A stretch of DNA of 34,785 nucleotides from NCBI GenBank assembly GCA_029252265.1, contig JAQXBT010000062.1:1-34785 (forward strand). Reading direction: 5' to 3'. Position numbers and translations under genes: made by a program. Every line of letters starts with the position of its first letter. Position 1 is the stretch's first letter. Origin of the DNA: Flavobacteriaceae bacterium (GTDB lineage Bacteria > Bacteroidota > Bacteroidia > Flavobacteriales > Flavobacteriaceae). The notes under the pieces are model-generated. The model was not told the DNA's origin and made no database searches. It saw nothing but the letters and a program-made list of their open reading frames with translations. This document shows positions 25,119-33,637 of the stretch, piece by piece.

Positions 25119-26309
25119 ATGCCAAAAATTTCTCAGAAAGGGGCCAAAATGCCACAATCGCCTATTAGAAAACTAGTGCCTTTCGCTGAACATGCAAAAA
25201 AAGAAGGGACCAAGGTCTATCATTTGAATATTGGTCAACCTGACATTAAAACACCCGAAGTCGCACTAAATGCTGTAAAAAATAACACTTTAGAGGTCTT
25301 GGCCTACAGTCGATCGGAAGGATCGGAAACGTATCGCACAAAATTGGCCGCTTATTATGAAAAAAATGAAATTCATGTGAGTTCCGATAACATTATTATT
25401 ACTACAGGGGGAAGTGAGGCTCTCTTTTTTACGTTTGGGAGTATTATGGACCCCGAAGATGAAGTGATCATCCCAGAACCATTTTATGCCAATTACAACG
25501 GATTTTCGACGGCTCAAGGCGTAAACGTTGTGCCAGTCGTTTCTAGTATAGATACAAATTTTGCCTTACCTCCTATTGCCGATTTTGAAGCATTGATTAC
25601 ATCCAAAACTAAAGCAATTTTAATTTGTAACCCTGGGAATCCTACAGGATATTTATATAGTAAAGCTGAAATTAAACAACTCGCCATTCTTGTTAAAAAA
25701 CATGATTTGTTTTTGATTGCGGACGAAGTATACCGCGAATTTACTTATGATGGTCACGAACATTATTCCATCATGCAAGAAGAAGGACTCGAATCGAATG
25801 CCATCATAGTTGACTCTGTATCGAAACGATACAGCATGTGTGGCGCTCGAATTGGGTGTATTGTGACCAAAAATAAATTGGTACTTGATACCGCTCTTAA
25901 ATTTGCCCAAGCACGCTTATCGCCTCCAAGCTACGCACTGATTGCCAGTGAAGCCGCATTAGAAACCCCTGATAGTTATTTTGATGATGTTATTTCTGAA
26001 TATGTTGAGCGAAGAAATGTTTTGGTTGAAGAACTTGAAAGAATTGAAGGTATTAAAGTTGCCAAACCTAAGGGTGCTTTTTACTGCATTGTAGAATTAC
26101 CTGTGTCAGATTCTGATGTATTTGCACAATGGTTATTAGAAGATTTTCGACTTAATAACGAAACCATCATGGTCGCTCCTGCAGCAGGTTTTTATTCAAC
26201 CGAAGGCCTCGGAAAAAACCAAGTGCGCATTGCGTACGTACTCAATAAAGAAGACCTTAGAACTTCCGTTGCTATTTTGAAAGCTGCACTCGTTCAGTAT
26301 AACTCCTAA
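25119..26309 (+). CDS. Class I/II PLP-dependent aminotransferase
   Basis: A 396-residue fold-type I aminotransferase, most like the aspartate/aromatic aminotransferase group. It shows YHLNIGQPDIKTPE at the N terminus, TTGGSEALFFTFG for phosphate contact, CNPGNPTGYLYS, IADEVYREF, and the PLP lysine K236 in SVSKRYSMCGARIGC. A conserved arginine for the substrate carboxylate is likely in NQVRIAYV near the C terminus. The amino acid substrate cannot be fixed from sequence. murB starts on the last base of its stop codon (TAATG), so the two are co-translated. Confidence 0.92.
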   Translation: MPKISQKGAKMPQSPIRKLVPFAEHAKKEGTKVYHLNIGQPDIKTPEVALNAVKNNTLEVLAYSRSEGSETYRTKLAAYYEKNEIHVSSDNIIITTGGSEALFFTFGSIMDPEDEVIIPEPFYANYNGFSTAQGVNVVPVVSSIDTNFALPPIADFEALITSKTKAILICNPGNPTGYLYSKAEIKQLAILVKKHDLFLIADEVYREFTYDGHEHYSIMQEEGLESNAIIVDSVSKRYSMCGARIGCIVTKNKLVLDTALKFAQARLSPPSYALIASEAALETPDSYFDDVISEYVERRNVLVEELERIEGIKVAKPKGAFYCIVELPVSDSDVFAQWLLEDFRLNNETIMVAPAAGFYSTEGLGKNQVRIAYVLNKEDLRTSVAILKAALVQYNS

Positions 26310-27319
26310 TGGATATTAAAGAAAACATATCGCTTCAGTCTTTTAACACGTTTGGAATGAATGTGAATGCTAAAGAATTTGCATCGATTGACTCTTTGAA
26401 AGATTTAACAGACGTTTTAAACACAAATCCATCTCACTTATTTATTCTTGGAGGTGGGAGTAATATGTTACTCACCAAAGATATTGATGCCCTAGTACTG
26501 CATATAAACCTCAAAGGAATTTCGGTGATTTCAACCTCTGGCGAACGAGTAAACGTTCAGGTTAGTGCAGGTGAAAACTGGCACGAATTTGTCAATTGGT
26601 GTCTGAACAAAGATTTTGGAGGACTCGAAAATTTATCATTAATCCCTGGAAATGTAGGAACAGCTCCCATTCAAAATATCGGAGCGTATGGTGTAGAACT
26701 GAAAGATACGTTTGTAAGCTGTGAAGCCATAAATATTCAAACAAAAGAACTGAAAACTTTCACTAAAGAAGAATGCGATTTTGGTTATAGAAATTCTATT
26801 TTTAAGCAAAAGATAAAAGGAGAATATATTATTACTTCAGTGGTGTTTGAGTTAAGTACCGAGAATCACTCCATTAAAACAAACTACGGCGCTATTGAAT
26901 CTGAACTAAAAAGAACAGGAATCAAAAATCCTACGATTCAAGAGGTCTCTAAAGCAGTTATTTATATTAGAAACTCTAAACTTCCAGATCCTAAAATTCT
27001 TGGAAATAGTGGTAGTTTTTTCAAAAATCCTGTCGTTTCATATTCAAAATTTGAAATTCTACAAGCTCAATTTCCACTAATTCCGCACTATAAAGTATCT
27101 GAGCAAAGCGTTAAAATCCCTGCAGGATGGTTGATTGAAACGGCTGGATATAAAGGGAAAACTTTTGATAACTATGGGGTACACAACAAACAAGCCTTAG
27201 TCTTGGTTAACTATGGTGGTGCTACTGGAGAAAACATTTTAAATCTCTCTATTCAAATTCAAAAAGCAGTGAAACTTATTTTTGATATTGATTTAGAATC
27301 AGAGGTCAATATCCTGTAA
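26309..27319 (+). CDS. murB: UDP-N-acetylenolpyruvoylglucosamine reductase
   Basis: A 336-residue FAD enzyme that reduces UDP-GlcNAc-enolpyruvate to UDP-MurNAc in peptidoglycan synthesis. It starts MDIKENISLQSFNTFGMN, has the FAD-binding LGGGSNMLL strand, GNVGTAPIQNIGAYGVE, and the catalytic serine S236 in GNSGSFFKNP. The YRNSIFK segment places it in the type I (E. coli-like) class. It overlaps the aminotransferase by one base and is followed by a hairpin. Confidence 0.96.
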   Translation: MDIKENISLQSFNTFGMNVNAKEFASIDSLKDLTDVLNTNPSHLFILGGGSNMLLTKDIDALVLHINLKGISVISTSGERVNVQVSAGENWHEFVNWCLNKDFGGLENLSLIPGNVGTAPIQNIGAYGVELKDTFVSCEAINIQTKELKTFTKEECDFGYRNSIFKQKIKGEYIITSVVFELSTENHSIKTNYGAIESELKRTGIKNPTIQEVSKAVIYIRNSKLPDPKILGNSGSFFKNPVVSYSKFEILQAQFPLIPHYKVSEQSVKIPAGWLIETAGYKGKTFDNYGVHNKQALVLVNYGGATGENILNLSIQIQKAVKLIFDIDLESEVNIL

Positions 27320-27339
27320 AAGCGCACATTCGTGCGCTT
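27320..27339 (+). terminator. Hairpin after murB
   Basis: AAGCGCAC-ATTC-GTGCGCTT, an 8-bp perfect GC-rich stem starting one base after the murB stop codon. The following bases (ATATAG) are not a T-run, so termination may be weak or shared with the convergent aquaporin gene. Confidence 0.5.
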
Positions 27340-27361
27340 ATATAGTTATAAATTAAGATTA

Positions 27362-28048
27362 TTAATCTGCTTTTTTACTGAGTCTACAAACAAGACCTGC
27401 AACAATAGCGCCTGCTATAGGTGCCAGCCAAAATAACCATAATTGACTAGAATAATCGCCCTGTGCAAACAATACTTGTCCCGTAGATCTTGCTGGATTT
27501 ACAGAGGTATTTGAAATAGGGATGCTAATCAAATGAATTAATGTGAGGGCTAACCCAATAGAAATTGGTGCAAATTTTCTGGTCGCCTTTCGACCAGTAC
27601 TCCCAAGAATAATAATGATAAAAAAAGCGGTGGTTACAAATTCGGTAATAAGAACAGAACTCATGGAATAGCCCCCTGGAGACAGGTCTCCATACCCATT
27701 GGCTGCAAAGCCTCCAACAGATACAAAGTCAGATTTACCAGAAACAATTAAAAATAAAGTAGCGGCTGCAACAATACCTCCTAAAACTTGAGATATAATA
27801 TAGCCTAATATATTTTTTGTTTCAAAACGACCACCCGCCCATAATCCAAGGGTGACGGCTGGATTAAAATGTGCTCCAGAAATCGCACCAACAGCAAACG
27901 CCATGGTCATAACAGTTAATCCAAACGCAAGAGCAACGCCAACAAATCCAATTCCAAGGTCGGGATATCCTGCAGCAAAAATTGCACTCCCACATCCGCC
28001 AAAGACGAGCCAAAAGGTTCCGAAAAATTCTGCAAATAATTTTTTCAT
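27362..28048 (-). CDS. aqpZ: Aquaporin Z-like channel
   Basis: A 228-residue MIP-family protein with six membrane helices and two half-helices bearing NPA motifs at 62-64 (HFNPAV) and 184-186 (VNPARS). The selectivity-filter positions read as F42, H172 and R187, a water-channel pattern rather than the wider glycerol facilitator. [22 protein letters not shown] is the family start. It is divergent from the small cysteine-rich membrane peptide and convergent with murB. Confidence 0.94.
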   Translation of the reverse strand: MKKLFAEFFGTFWLVFGGCGSAIFAAGYPDLGIGFVGVALAFGLTVMTMAFAVGAISGAHFNPAVTLGLWAGGRFETKNILGYIISQVLGGIVAAATLFLIVSGKSDFVSVGGFAANGYGDLSPGGYSMSSVLITEFVTTAFFIIIILGSTGRKATRKFAPISIGLALTLIHLISIPISNTSVNPARSTGQVLFAQGDYSSQLWLFWLAPIAGAIVAGLVCRLSKKAD

Positions 28049-28120
28049 AATAATCAGTTTTTTAGGTTTTTATATAGGACACAGAAATAAAAAAAAGTCA
28101 CATAACGCTTATAAAATCAA

Positions 28121-28151
28121 TTTCAACATATTGACGAAAAGTGTATCTTTG
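28121..28151 (+). promoter_or_regulatory. Promoter for the Cys-rich peptide / sigma factor set
   Basis: TATCTTTG at 28144-28151 with TTTC at 28121-28124, spacer 19 bp. The -7 box ends 13 nt before the ATG of the 67-residue gene, giving a leader under 10 nt. Confidence 0.5.
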
Positions 28152-28164
28152 TAAAAAAATTAAG

Positions 28165-28368
28165 ATGACTTTATTTTTAATTACATTGACGCTTTTGGGA
28201 ATTGCTGTTGGAGGAATTTCCATAAAATTGTGGGCAAAAAAAGATGGTGAATTTGCTGGAACTTGTGCCAGTCAAAACCCAATGATTAATAAAGATGGAG
28301 AAGCCTGCGGTTTTTGCGGCAAAACTCCTGAAGAATATAAAGATTGCTCTGAACCTGAACATGCGTAA
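28165..28368 (+). CDS. Small membrane protein with four cysteines
   Basis: A 67-residue protein: one N-terminal membrane helix (FLITLTLLGIAVGGISIKL) followed by a soluble tail with C34, C48, C51 and C61, including an ACGFCG turn. The C-x13-C-x2-C-x9-C spacing could bind zinc or iron or form disulfides; the topology is not clear. The frame is open from 28141, but the promoter box covers that stretch, so the ATG at 28165 is used. I recognise it only as a recurring short 'membrane or secreted protein' type of Flavobacteriaceae, with no known function. The sigma factor gene begins 81 bp later on the same strand. Confidence 0.8.
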   Translation: MTLFLITLTLLGIAVGGISIKLWAKKDGEFAGTCASQNPMINKDGEACGFCGKTPEEYKDCSEPEHA

Positions 28369-28449
28369 TCCATTTTCATTTTAAATAAAGGAAATTGTTA
28401 TGGTTCAATTTAGTATATTTATCTTCACTAATAAATCAAATCATTTTCA

Positions 28450-29001
28450 TTGGAAGTAAACGACCTCATTCAAAAAGCAAAACAAAATGATCAAATTGCA
28501 TTCAACTCCTTACTACATACGTTTTGGAATGATGTTTATGGATTTTTGATTAAACGCACTCGAAATGAAAATGATGCAGAGGACATTACTATTGAAACGT
28601 TTTCCAAGGCCTTTGAAAAAATAAAGACTTTTGATGAAAAATTCAAATTCAAAACATGGCTCATCACCATTGCTAAAAATACCCATTCTGACAGTTTAAG
28701 AAAACAAAAAACAACGCTCAGCAACCAAACATCTGAAGAAGATGAAAAACGAGTGTATAAAATTCAAGACGAATCCCCCTCACCGGAAGACAAACTCATC
28801 ACAGAACAAAATCTGGCGGCTTTACTTAAAGATATCAAAAAGTTGAAACCGCACTATCAACAAGTGATTAATTTGCGCTATTTTCAAGAGTTGTCTTACG
28901 ACGAAATTTCAAAGGAAATTCAAATCCCTTTAAATAATGTAAAAATCAAACTCTTAAGAGCCAAAAAGCTTTTAGCTGAAATTATTTTAACAAAAAAATG
29001 A
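28450..29001 (+). CDS. ECF-like RNA polymerase sigma-70 factor
   Basis: A 183-residue sigma factor with region 2 (DAEDITIETFSKAFEKIKTFDEKFKFKTW, a typical sigma2 DxxxxTF motif) and region 4 (LRYFQELSYDEISKEIQIPLNNVKIKLLRAKKLL), joined by a polar linker. It lacks regions 1.1 and 3, as expected for the extracytoplasmic-function group. The start codon appears to be TTG (28450), with EVNDLIQKAKQND at the usual place. No anti-sigma factor gene follows; instead the Nramp-like gene overlaps by 4 bp (ATGA), so the two are translationally coupled. Signal and regulon unknown. Confidence 0.9.
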   Translation: MEVNDLIQKAKQNDQIAFNSLLHTFWNDVYGFLIKRTRNENDAEDITIETFSKAFEKIKTFDEKFKFKTWLITIAKNTHSDSLRKQKTTLSNQTSEEDEKRVYKIQDESPSPEDKLITEQNLAALLKDIKKLKPHYQQVINLRYFQELSYDEISKEIQIPLNNVKIKLLRAKKLLAEIILTKK

Positions 29002-30215
29002 AACGTTTTTTTCAAAAACTAGGCCCAGGTCTTTTGTTTGCTGGCGCGGCTATCGGCGTTTCTCATCTAGTACAATCGACGCGGGCAGGTGCCGATTTTG
29101 GCTTTGGTTTGATTTGGGCTTTACTACTCATTCATTTGGTAAAATATCCATTTTTTCAATATGGTCCACGCTATGCAAGTGCTACAGGCGAAAGCTTGCT
29201 AGAAGGCTATCAGAAATTAGGGGACGGAGTTTTGGCTTTATACGGACTAATAACATTCTTAACTATGTTTACTATTCAAGCTGCGGTGACCATCGTAACA
29301 GCAGGGATAGCGACTTCACTGTTTGGAGATTTTATTAGCGTAAAAATCTGGACCATTGTAATTCTAAGCCTTTGTTTTATCGTCTTAAATATTGGAAAAT
29401 ACCGATTTTTAGATGTGATGATGAAAATTATAATTATCACTTTAACTTTTACCACTTTGGTGGCAACAGTAATGGCATTGAATACTTCAAACGACCCACT
29501 CACATTTACACAGATTCTTCCTAAAGGAAGTCTCGAAATTACATTTTTAATTGCATTTATGGGTTGGATGCCAGCACCCTTGGATGTCTCGGTGTGGCAC
29601 TCCTTATGGACCACCGAAAAGCAAAAAATAAGTGTCGAAAAAAGAAATCCGAAAACAGCTTTACTAGATTTTAACATCGGCTACTTAGGAACCATTATTT
29701 TAGGGGTTAGTTTTGTAGCATTAGGCGCTTTAATCATGTATCCGACGGGCAATAGCTTTAGTAATAGCGCCGGAACATTTTCTGTACAACTTATTGAAAT
29801 GTATACCCAAAGCTTGGGACAATGGGCTTATGTAATTATTGGAAGTGCGGCGTTGACGACCATGTTTAGCACCACCCTAACAACTCTAGATGCGTCTCCG
29901 CGTTCAATGCATAAAACGACTGAGTTATTATTTAAAAAAACTTTCAAAAAAGGCTATTTAATTTGGAGTCTCGTTCTAATTTCAGGAACACTTAGTATTT
30001 ATTTTTTCTTCCTTTCAGATATGGGAACCCTCATTAAAACTGCCACGGTACTGTCATTTTTAACAGCACCCTTTTATGCACTGGTAAACTATATTTTAAT
30101 TTCAAGCAAACACACACCAATGGCGTGGCAACCCTCTAAATTGATGCATTTTGTGAGCTGTTTTGGCATTGTGTTTTTAATTGGTTTTAGCGTGTGGTAT
30201 CTTACTATTTTATGA
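28998..30215 (+). CDS. Divergent Nramp-related membrane transporter
   Basis: A 405-residue protein with about 11 hydrophobic helices that aligns with the Nramp (NRAMP/MntH) fold: LGPGLLFAGAAIGVSHLVQSTRAG at helix 1 and AFMGWMPAPLDVSVWHSLW at helix 6 (residues 186-204). In manganese/iron Nramps helix 1 carries DPGN and helix 6 MPH; here helix 1 has GVSH at 20-23 and helix 6 has MPAPLD at 191-196. The metal-coordinating Asp and Asn of helix 1 are absent, so ordinary Mn/Fe transport is doubtful. Substrate may be another cation or not a metal. It overlaps the sigma factor gene. Confidence 0.82.
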   Translation: MKRFFQKLGPGLLFAGAAIGVSHLVQSTRAGADFGFGLIWALLLIHLVKYPFFQYGPRYASATGESLLEGYQKLGDGVLALYGLITFLTMFTIQAAVTIVTAGIATSLFGDFISVKIWTIVILSLCFIVLNIGKYRFLDVMMKIIIITLTFTTLVATVMALNTSNDPLTFTQILPKGSLEITFLIAFMGWMPAPLDVSVWHSLWTTEKQKISVEKRNPKTALLDFNIGYLGTIILGVSFVALGALIMYPTGNSFSNSAGTFSVQLIEMYTQSLGQWAYVIIGSAALTTMFSTTLTTLDASPRSMHKTTELLFKKTFKKGYLIWSLVLISGTLSIYFFFLSDMGTLIKTATVLSFLTAPFYALVNYILISSKHTPMAWQPSKLMHFVSCFGIVFLIGFSVWYLTIL

Positions 30216-30236
30216 TTATTTTATAAGAATACTTTG

Positions 30237-30244
30237 TATCTTTG
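30237..30244 (+). promoter_or_regulatory. -7 promoter box for lipA-gap
   Basis: TATCTTTG ends 18 nt before the lipA ATG, in the short gap after the transporter gene. The -33 element is unclear. Confidence 0.45.
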
Positions 30245-30262
30245 TAACTTCAAAATGAACGC

Positions 30263-31138
30263 ATGGCTGTAGAAACCCTTTCAGACCCAATTGTACGTCA
30301 ACCTAAACCAAAATGGCTTCGTGTCAAACTGCCAACTGGCAAAAAATACACCGAACTCAGAGGGCTTGTTGATAAATATAACCTTAATACTATCTGTGCT
30401 TCAGGAAGCTGCCCTAATATGGGTGAATGCTGGGGTGAAGGCACGGCTACATTTATGATTTTAGGTAATATTTGTACTCGATCTTGTGGGTTTTGCGGAG
30501 TTAAAACCGGACGTCCAGAAACAGTGGATTGGGATGAGCCCGAAAAAGTGGCACGTTCTATAAAAATCATGAACATTAAACACGCCGTTCTAACGAGTGT
30601 CGATAGAGATGACCTAAAAGATATGGGGAGTATTATGTGGGCTGAAACCGTCAAAGCGGTGAGGCGCATGAATCCAAACATAACCATGGAGACATTAATT
30701 CCCGATTTTCAAGGGATAGAAAAACATATTGATAGGATTGTTAACTTGGCACCAGAAGTTGTTTCTCATAACATGGAAACCGTCAGACGCTTGACGCGTG
30801 AAGTTCGCATTCAAGCAAAATATGATAAAAGCTTAGGCGTTTTAAAATACCTAAAAGACCAAGGACAACGCCGTACCAAAACTGGACTCATGTTAGGACT
30901 CGGCGAAACCCGCGATGAAGTCATTGAAACGCTTCACGATATAAGAAATGCCAATGTAGATGTGGTGACCATCGGTCAGTACCTGCAACCGAGTAAAAAA
31001 CATTTACCCGTAAAGCAATTCATCACACCCGATCAATTCAAAGAATACGAAACGATTGGTTTAGAACTTGGCTTTCGCCATGTAGAAAGTAGTGCCTTAG
31101 TAAGATCTTCTTATAAAGCTCAAAAACACATCAACTAA
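30263..31138 (+). CDS. lipA: Lipoyl synthase
   Basis: A 291-residue radical-SAM enzyme that inserts two sulfurs into protein-bound octanoyl groups to make lipoyl cofactor. The auxiliary cluster cysteines are C45, C50 and C56 (CASGSCPNMGEC) and the radical-SAM cluster is CTRSCGFC at C71, C75, C78. The C-terminal SALVRSSYKA holds the conserved RSSY serine. Length and motifs are complete. The gap gene follows after 2 bp. Confidence 0.97.
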   Translation: MAVETLSDPIVRQPKPKWLRVKLPTGKKYTELRGLVDKYNLNTICASGSCPNMGECWGEGTATFMILGNICTRSCGFCGVKTGRPETVDWDEPEKVARSIKIMNIKHAVLTSVDRDDLKDMGSIMWAETVKAVRRMNPNITMETLIPDFQGIEKHIDRIVNLAPEVVSHNMETVRRLTREVRIQAKYDKSLGVLKYLKDQGQRRTKTGLMLGLGETRDEVIETLHDIRNANVDVVTIGQYLQPSKKHLPVKQFITPDQFKEYETIGLELGFRHVESSALVRSSYKAQKHIN

Positions 31139-31140
31139 CC

Positions 31141-32133
31141 ATGGTACGGGTTGCTATCAATGGATTTGGACGTATTGGCCGGCGCGTATTTCGACTTTTA
31201 TTAGACCATCCAACGATTCAAGTGGTTGCTATAAATGATCTCGCAGACGCCAAAACCTTGGCGCATCTACTTAAATACGATAGCATTCACGGCCGTTTAA
31301 AGCGAACTGTTTCTAACAATGGTACGCAGCTTATTTTTGATGGCACCGCGATTCCATTATTAAACAAAAACCATCCTAGAGATGTCAATTGGATTCCTTA
31401 TGATGTGGATATCGTCATTGAAGCTACTGGGAAATTTAAAACCAAAAACGACTTAATTCACCATATTAATAACGGTGCCTCTAAAGTTATTTTGAGCGTC
31501 CCACCAGCGGATGACAGTCTCAAAACTATCGTTTTAGGGGTGAATGACGACTTGTTAGATGAAACTGATTTAATCATTTCGAACGCCTCCTGTACCACCA
31601 ACAATGCGGCGCCAATGCTTTCTATTATCAATGCCCTTTGTGGCATCAATCAGGCGTATATTACAACGGTACATTCCTATACAACCGATCAAAGTTTACA
31701 TGACCAACCGCATAAAGATTTAAGACGTGCCCGTGCAGCGGGTCAGTCCATTGTTCCCACAACAACGGGGGCGGCAAAAGCATTAACTAAGATTTTTCCA
31801 GAGTTGGCGGACTGTATTGGCGGTTGTGGAATTCGCGTACCGGTCATTAATGGATCATTAACCGACATTACGTTCAATGTAAAAAAAGAAACTTCTGTTG
31901 AGGCCATTAATCAAGCGTTTAAAGCGGCTTCTAAGACATCGCTTAAAGGCATTGTCGAATATACTGAAGACCCTATTGTATCCATTGATATTGTCGGTAA
32001 TACGCATTCCTGTATTTTTGATGCCGAAATGACTTCCGTGATTGGAACGATGGTGAAAATTATTGGATGGTACGATAATGAAACTGGTTACTCCAGTCGT
32101 ATTGTCGATTTGATATATAGGATGAAGGATTAA
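31141..32133 (+). CDS. gap: Glyceraldehyde-3-phosphate dehydrogenase
   Basis: A 330-residue phosphorylating GAPDH. The Rossmann start VRVAINGFGRIGRRVFRLL is intact with an acidic residue after the second strand (AINDLAD), pointing to NAD. The catalytic Cys is C151 in SNASCTTN, and WYDNETGYSSR near the end is complete. It follows lipA by 2 bp, an arrangement that does not reflect a shared pathway. Bacteroidota often have two gap copies; whether this is the glycolytic or the gluconeogenic one is not decided here. Confidence 0.96.
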   Translation: MVRVAINGFGRIGRRVFRLLLDHPTIQVVAINDLADAKTLAHLLKYDSIHGRLKRTVSNNGTQLIFDGTAIPLLNKNHPRDVNWIPYDVDIVIEATGKFKTKNDLIHHINNGASKVILSVPPADDSLKTIVLGVNDDLLDETDLIISNASCTTNNAAPMLSIINALCGINQAYITTVHSYTTDQSLHDQPHKDLRRARAAGQSIVPTTTGAAKALTKIFPELADCIGGCGIRVPVINGSLTDITFNVKKETSVEAINQAFKAASKTSLKGIVEYTEDPIVSIDIVGNTHSCIFDAEMTSVIGTMVKIIGWYDNETGYSSRIVDLIYRMKD

Positions 32134-32135
32134 CT

Positions 32136-32573
32136 TTAATTTTTCATCTGCATTAAATACAAATCAAAGTTTTTCGCCCAATAATTTTTTTCTATTTTTT
32201 CTAACTCAAATCCCATTTTTCCATAAAATTGAAAGGCATGCTGACTCGTTCTGACTCTAATGATTTCAATCTTTAGATTTTGATTTATATGATTAATTCT
32301 GAACTGTAATAATTCTTTCCCGATGCCTCTTCCTTGGCATTTAGGATCTATAACATCCCAAGAAATAAAGGCCAACTTTTCTTCAAAAGAATAATTGACC
32401 CCTCCTACTCCAATAATTTGAGAGTGCTCTTCATAGACAAAATAATCTTCTCGTTCATGATCCAAATACTTTATGAAATCGCTTTCTTCTGAAGCATCAA
32501 AATAGTTAGGCGTATTTAGACGAAATAATTCGAGGACTCTTGATTTATCTATTGTGGTGTACTTTCTGATCAT
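32136..32573 (-). CDS. GNAT-family N-acetyltransferase
   Basis: A 145-residue acetyltransferase of the GNAT fold with the acetyl-CoA pyrophosphate loop QGRGIGKELL at 80-89 and a C-terminal HAFQFYGKMGFELEKIEKNYW strand-helix (the FYxKxGF motif). Acceptor substrate is unknown. It ends 2 bp from the convergent gap stop and follows lpxK by 14 bp on the same strand. Confidence 0.92.
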   Translation of the reverse strand: MIRKYTTIDKSRVLELFRLNTPNYFDASEESDFIKYLDHEREDYFVYEEHSQIIGVGGVNYSFEEKLAFISWDVIDPKCQGRGIGKELLQFRINHINQNLKIEIIRVRTSQHAFQFYGKMGFELEKIEKNYWAKNFDLYLMQMKN

Positions 32574-32587
32574 TTTGTTTGAGTATC

Positions 32588-33592
32588 CTAAAAACTTCTA
32601 ACATAAGTCACCACCAAATCCTCAAAATCCGACGCTTTATCAATTTTAAGTTGAATCGGTAAGTAAAATATAGAATCATTGGTATCCATACTTAACCTTG
32701 AAAAATCCTTTTCGGTAGTGACTACAAGTGGTTTTGAATGTATAAGCTCCACTTCAGACTTAGAAAATTCATGGTGATCCTTGTAGTTTAAATGCTCAAA
32801 GTCAAGACCCATTGTAGTCAAATAGGACACTAGTGGAGCTGGGTTTGCAATCCCAGTCACCAATGTAAAATGAGTCCCTTTCAAATCCATTAGCTCTCGA
32901 TTTGAATTTGAAGAGATAATCGCATCACCGTACTCAATACTACTAAAAAATACCAATTGAGTGGATTTTAGTTTCAGGCGTTTGGTGATCTCCGTTTTTA
33001 GCTCATTACTCAGATCAATTGAACATTTGGTCACCACAATGACGTCTGCTCGTTTAGCACCTGATTTAGGTTCTCTCAAATTACCAGTAGGCAGTACAAA
33101 ATCATCACAATACAATTGATCGAACGCGGTTAGCAGAATATTAAGACCTGCCGTGACTTTCCGATGCTGAAAAGCATCATCGAGTAAAACAACGTCTAAA
33201 GACGATTGTTGTTCTTTCAAAAGTTTCAAACCATGTTGGCGATCGGCATCTACCGAAACCGTAATATTTTTAAATTTATTATAGATTTGGAATGGCTCAT
33301 CACCAATATCTTTTGAAGTGGATTGAGGGCCTGCAATCAAAAACCCTTTAGAATTTCGTCCGTATCCGCGACTCAGAGTTGCAAGTTGAAACTTGGGTGT
33401 TAAGACTGATATTAAATACTCAATCATTGGCGTTTTTCCTGTCCCACCCGTCGATAAATTACCGACACATATCAATGGAGACTCATAGGATTTGGATGAG
33501 AAAACCGACCAATCATAGAATTTATTTCTAAAAAATACCGCCACATAATAGAGGGGTACAAAGGGATATAATATTTTTCTAAAAAGCTTCAC
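32588..33592 (-). CDS. lpxK: Tetraacyldisaccharide 4'-kinase
   Basis: An inner-membrane-associated kinase that phosphorylates the 4' position of lipid A disaccharide. The N-terminal hydrophobic helix (KILYPFVPLYYVAVFFRNKFYDW) precedes the P-loop GNLSTGGTGKT at 44-54; LLDDAFQHRKV and DADRQHG are the family's further nucleotide and substrate motifs. Start choice: the frame is open to 33664, but that would overlap the divergent nif3-like gene; a GTG at 33590-33592 gives MKLFRKILYPF, the usual LpxK start, and 334 residues. Confidence 0.9.
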   Translation of the reverse strand: MKLFRKILYPFVPLYYVAVFFRNKFYDWSVFSSKSYESPLICVGNLSTGGTGKTPMIEYLISVLTPKFQLATLSRGYGRNSKGFLIAGPQSTSKDIGDEPFQIYNKFKNITVSVDADRQHGLKLLKEQQSSLDVVLLDDAFQHRKVTAGLNILLTAFDQLYCDDFVLPTGNLREPKSGAKRADVIVVTKCSIDLSNELKTEITKRLKLKSTQLVFFSSIEYGDAIISSNSNRELMDLKGTHFTLVTGIANPAPLVSYLTTMGLDFEHLNYKDHHEFSKSEVELIHSKPLVVTTEKDFSRLSMDTNDSIFYLPIQLKIDKASDFEDLVVTYVRSF

Positions 33593-33612
33593 CGCAACGA
33601 AAGTAATTATTT

Positions 33613-33620
33613 TATCTTTG
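33613..33620 (+). promoter_or_regulatory. -7 promoter box for the nif3-like gene
   Basis: TATCTTTG ends 17 nt before the ATG in the divergent gap with lpxK. No clear -33 element. Confidence 0.45.
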
Positions 33621-33637
33621 AAGTTAAACAAAAACTT

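Noticed and set aside
29276-29677. A 133-codon frame antisense to the Nramp-like gene
   Set aside because: Hydrophobic, Val/Ile-rich translation mirrors the membrane helices on the other strand; no start or context supports it.
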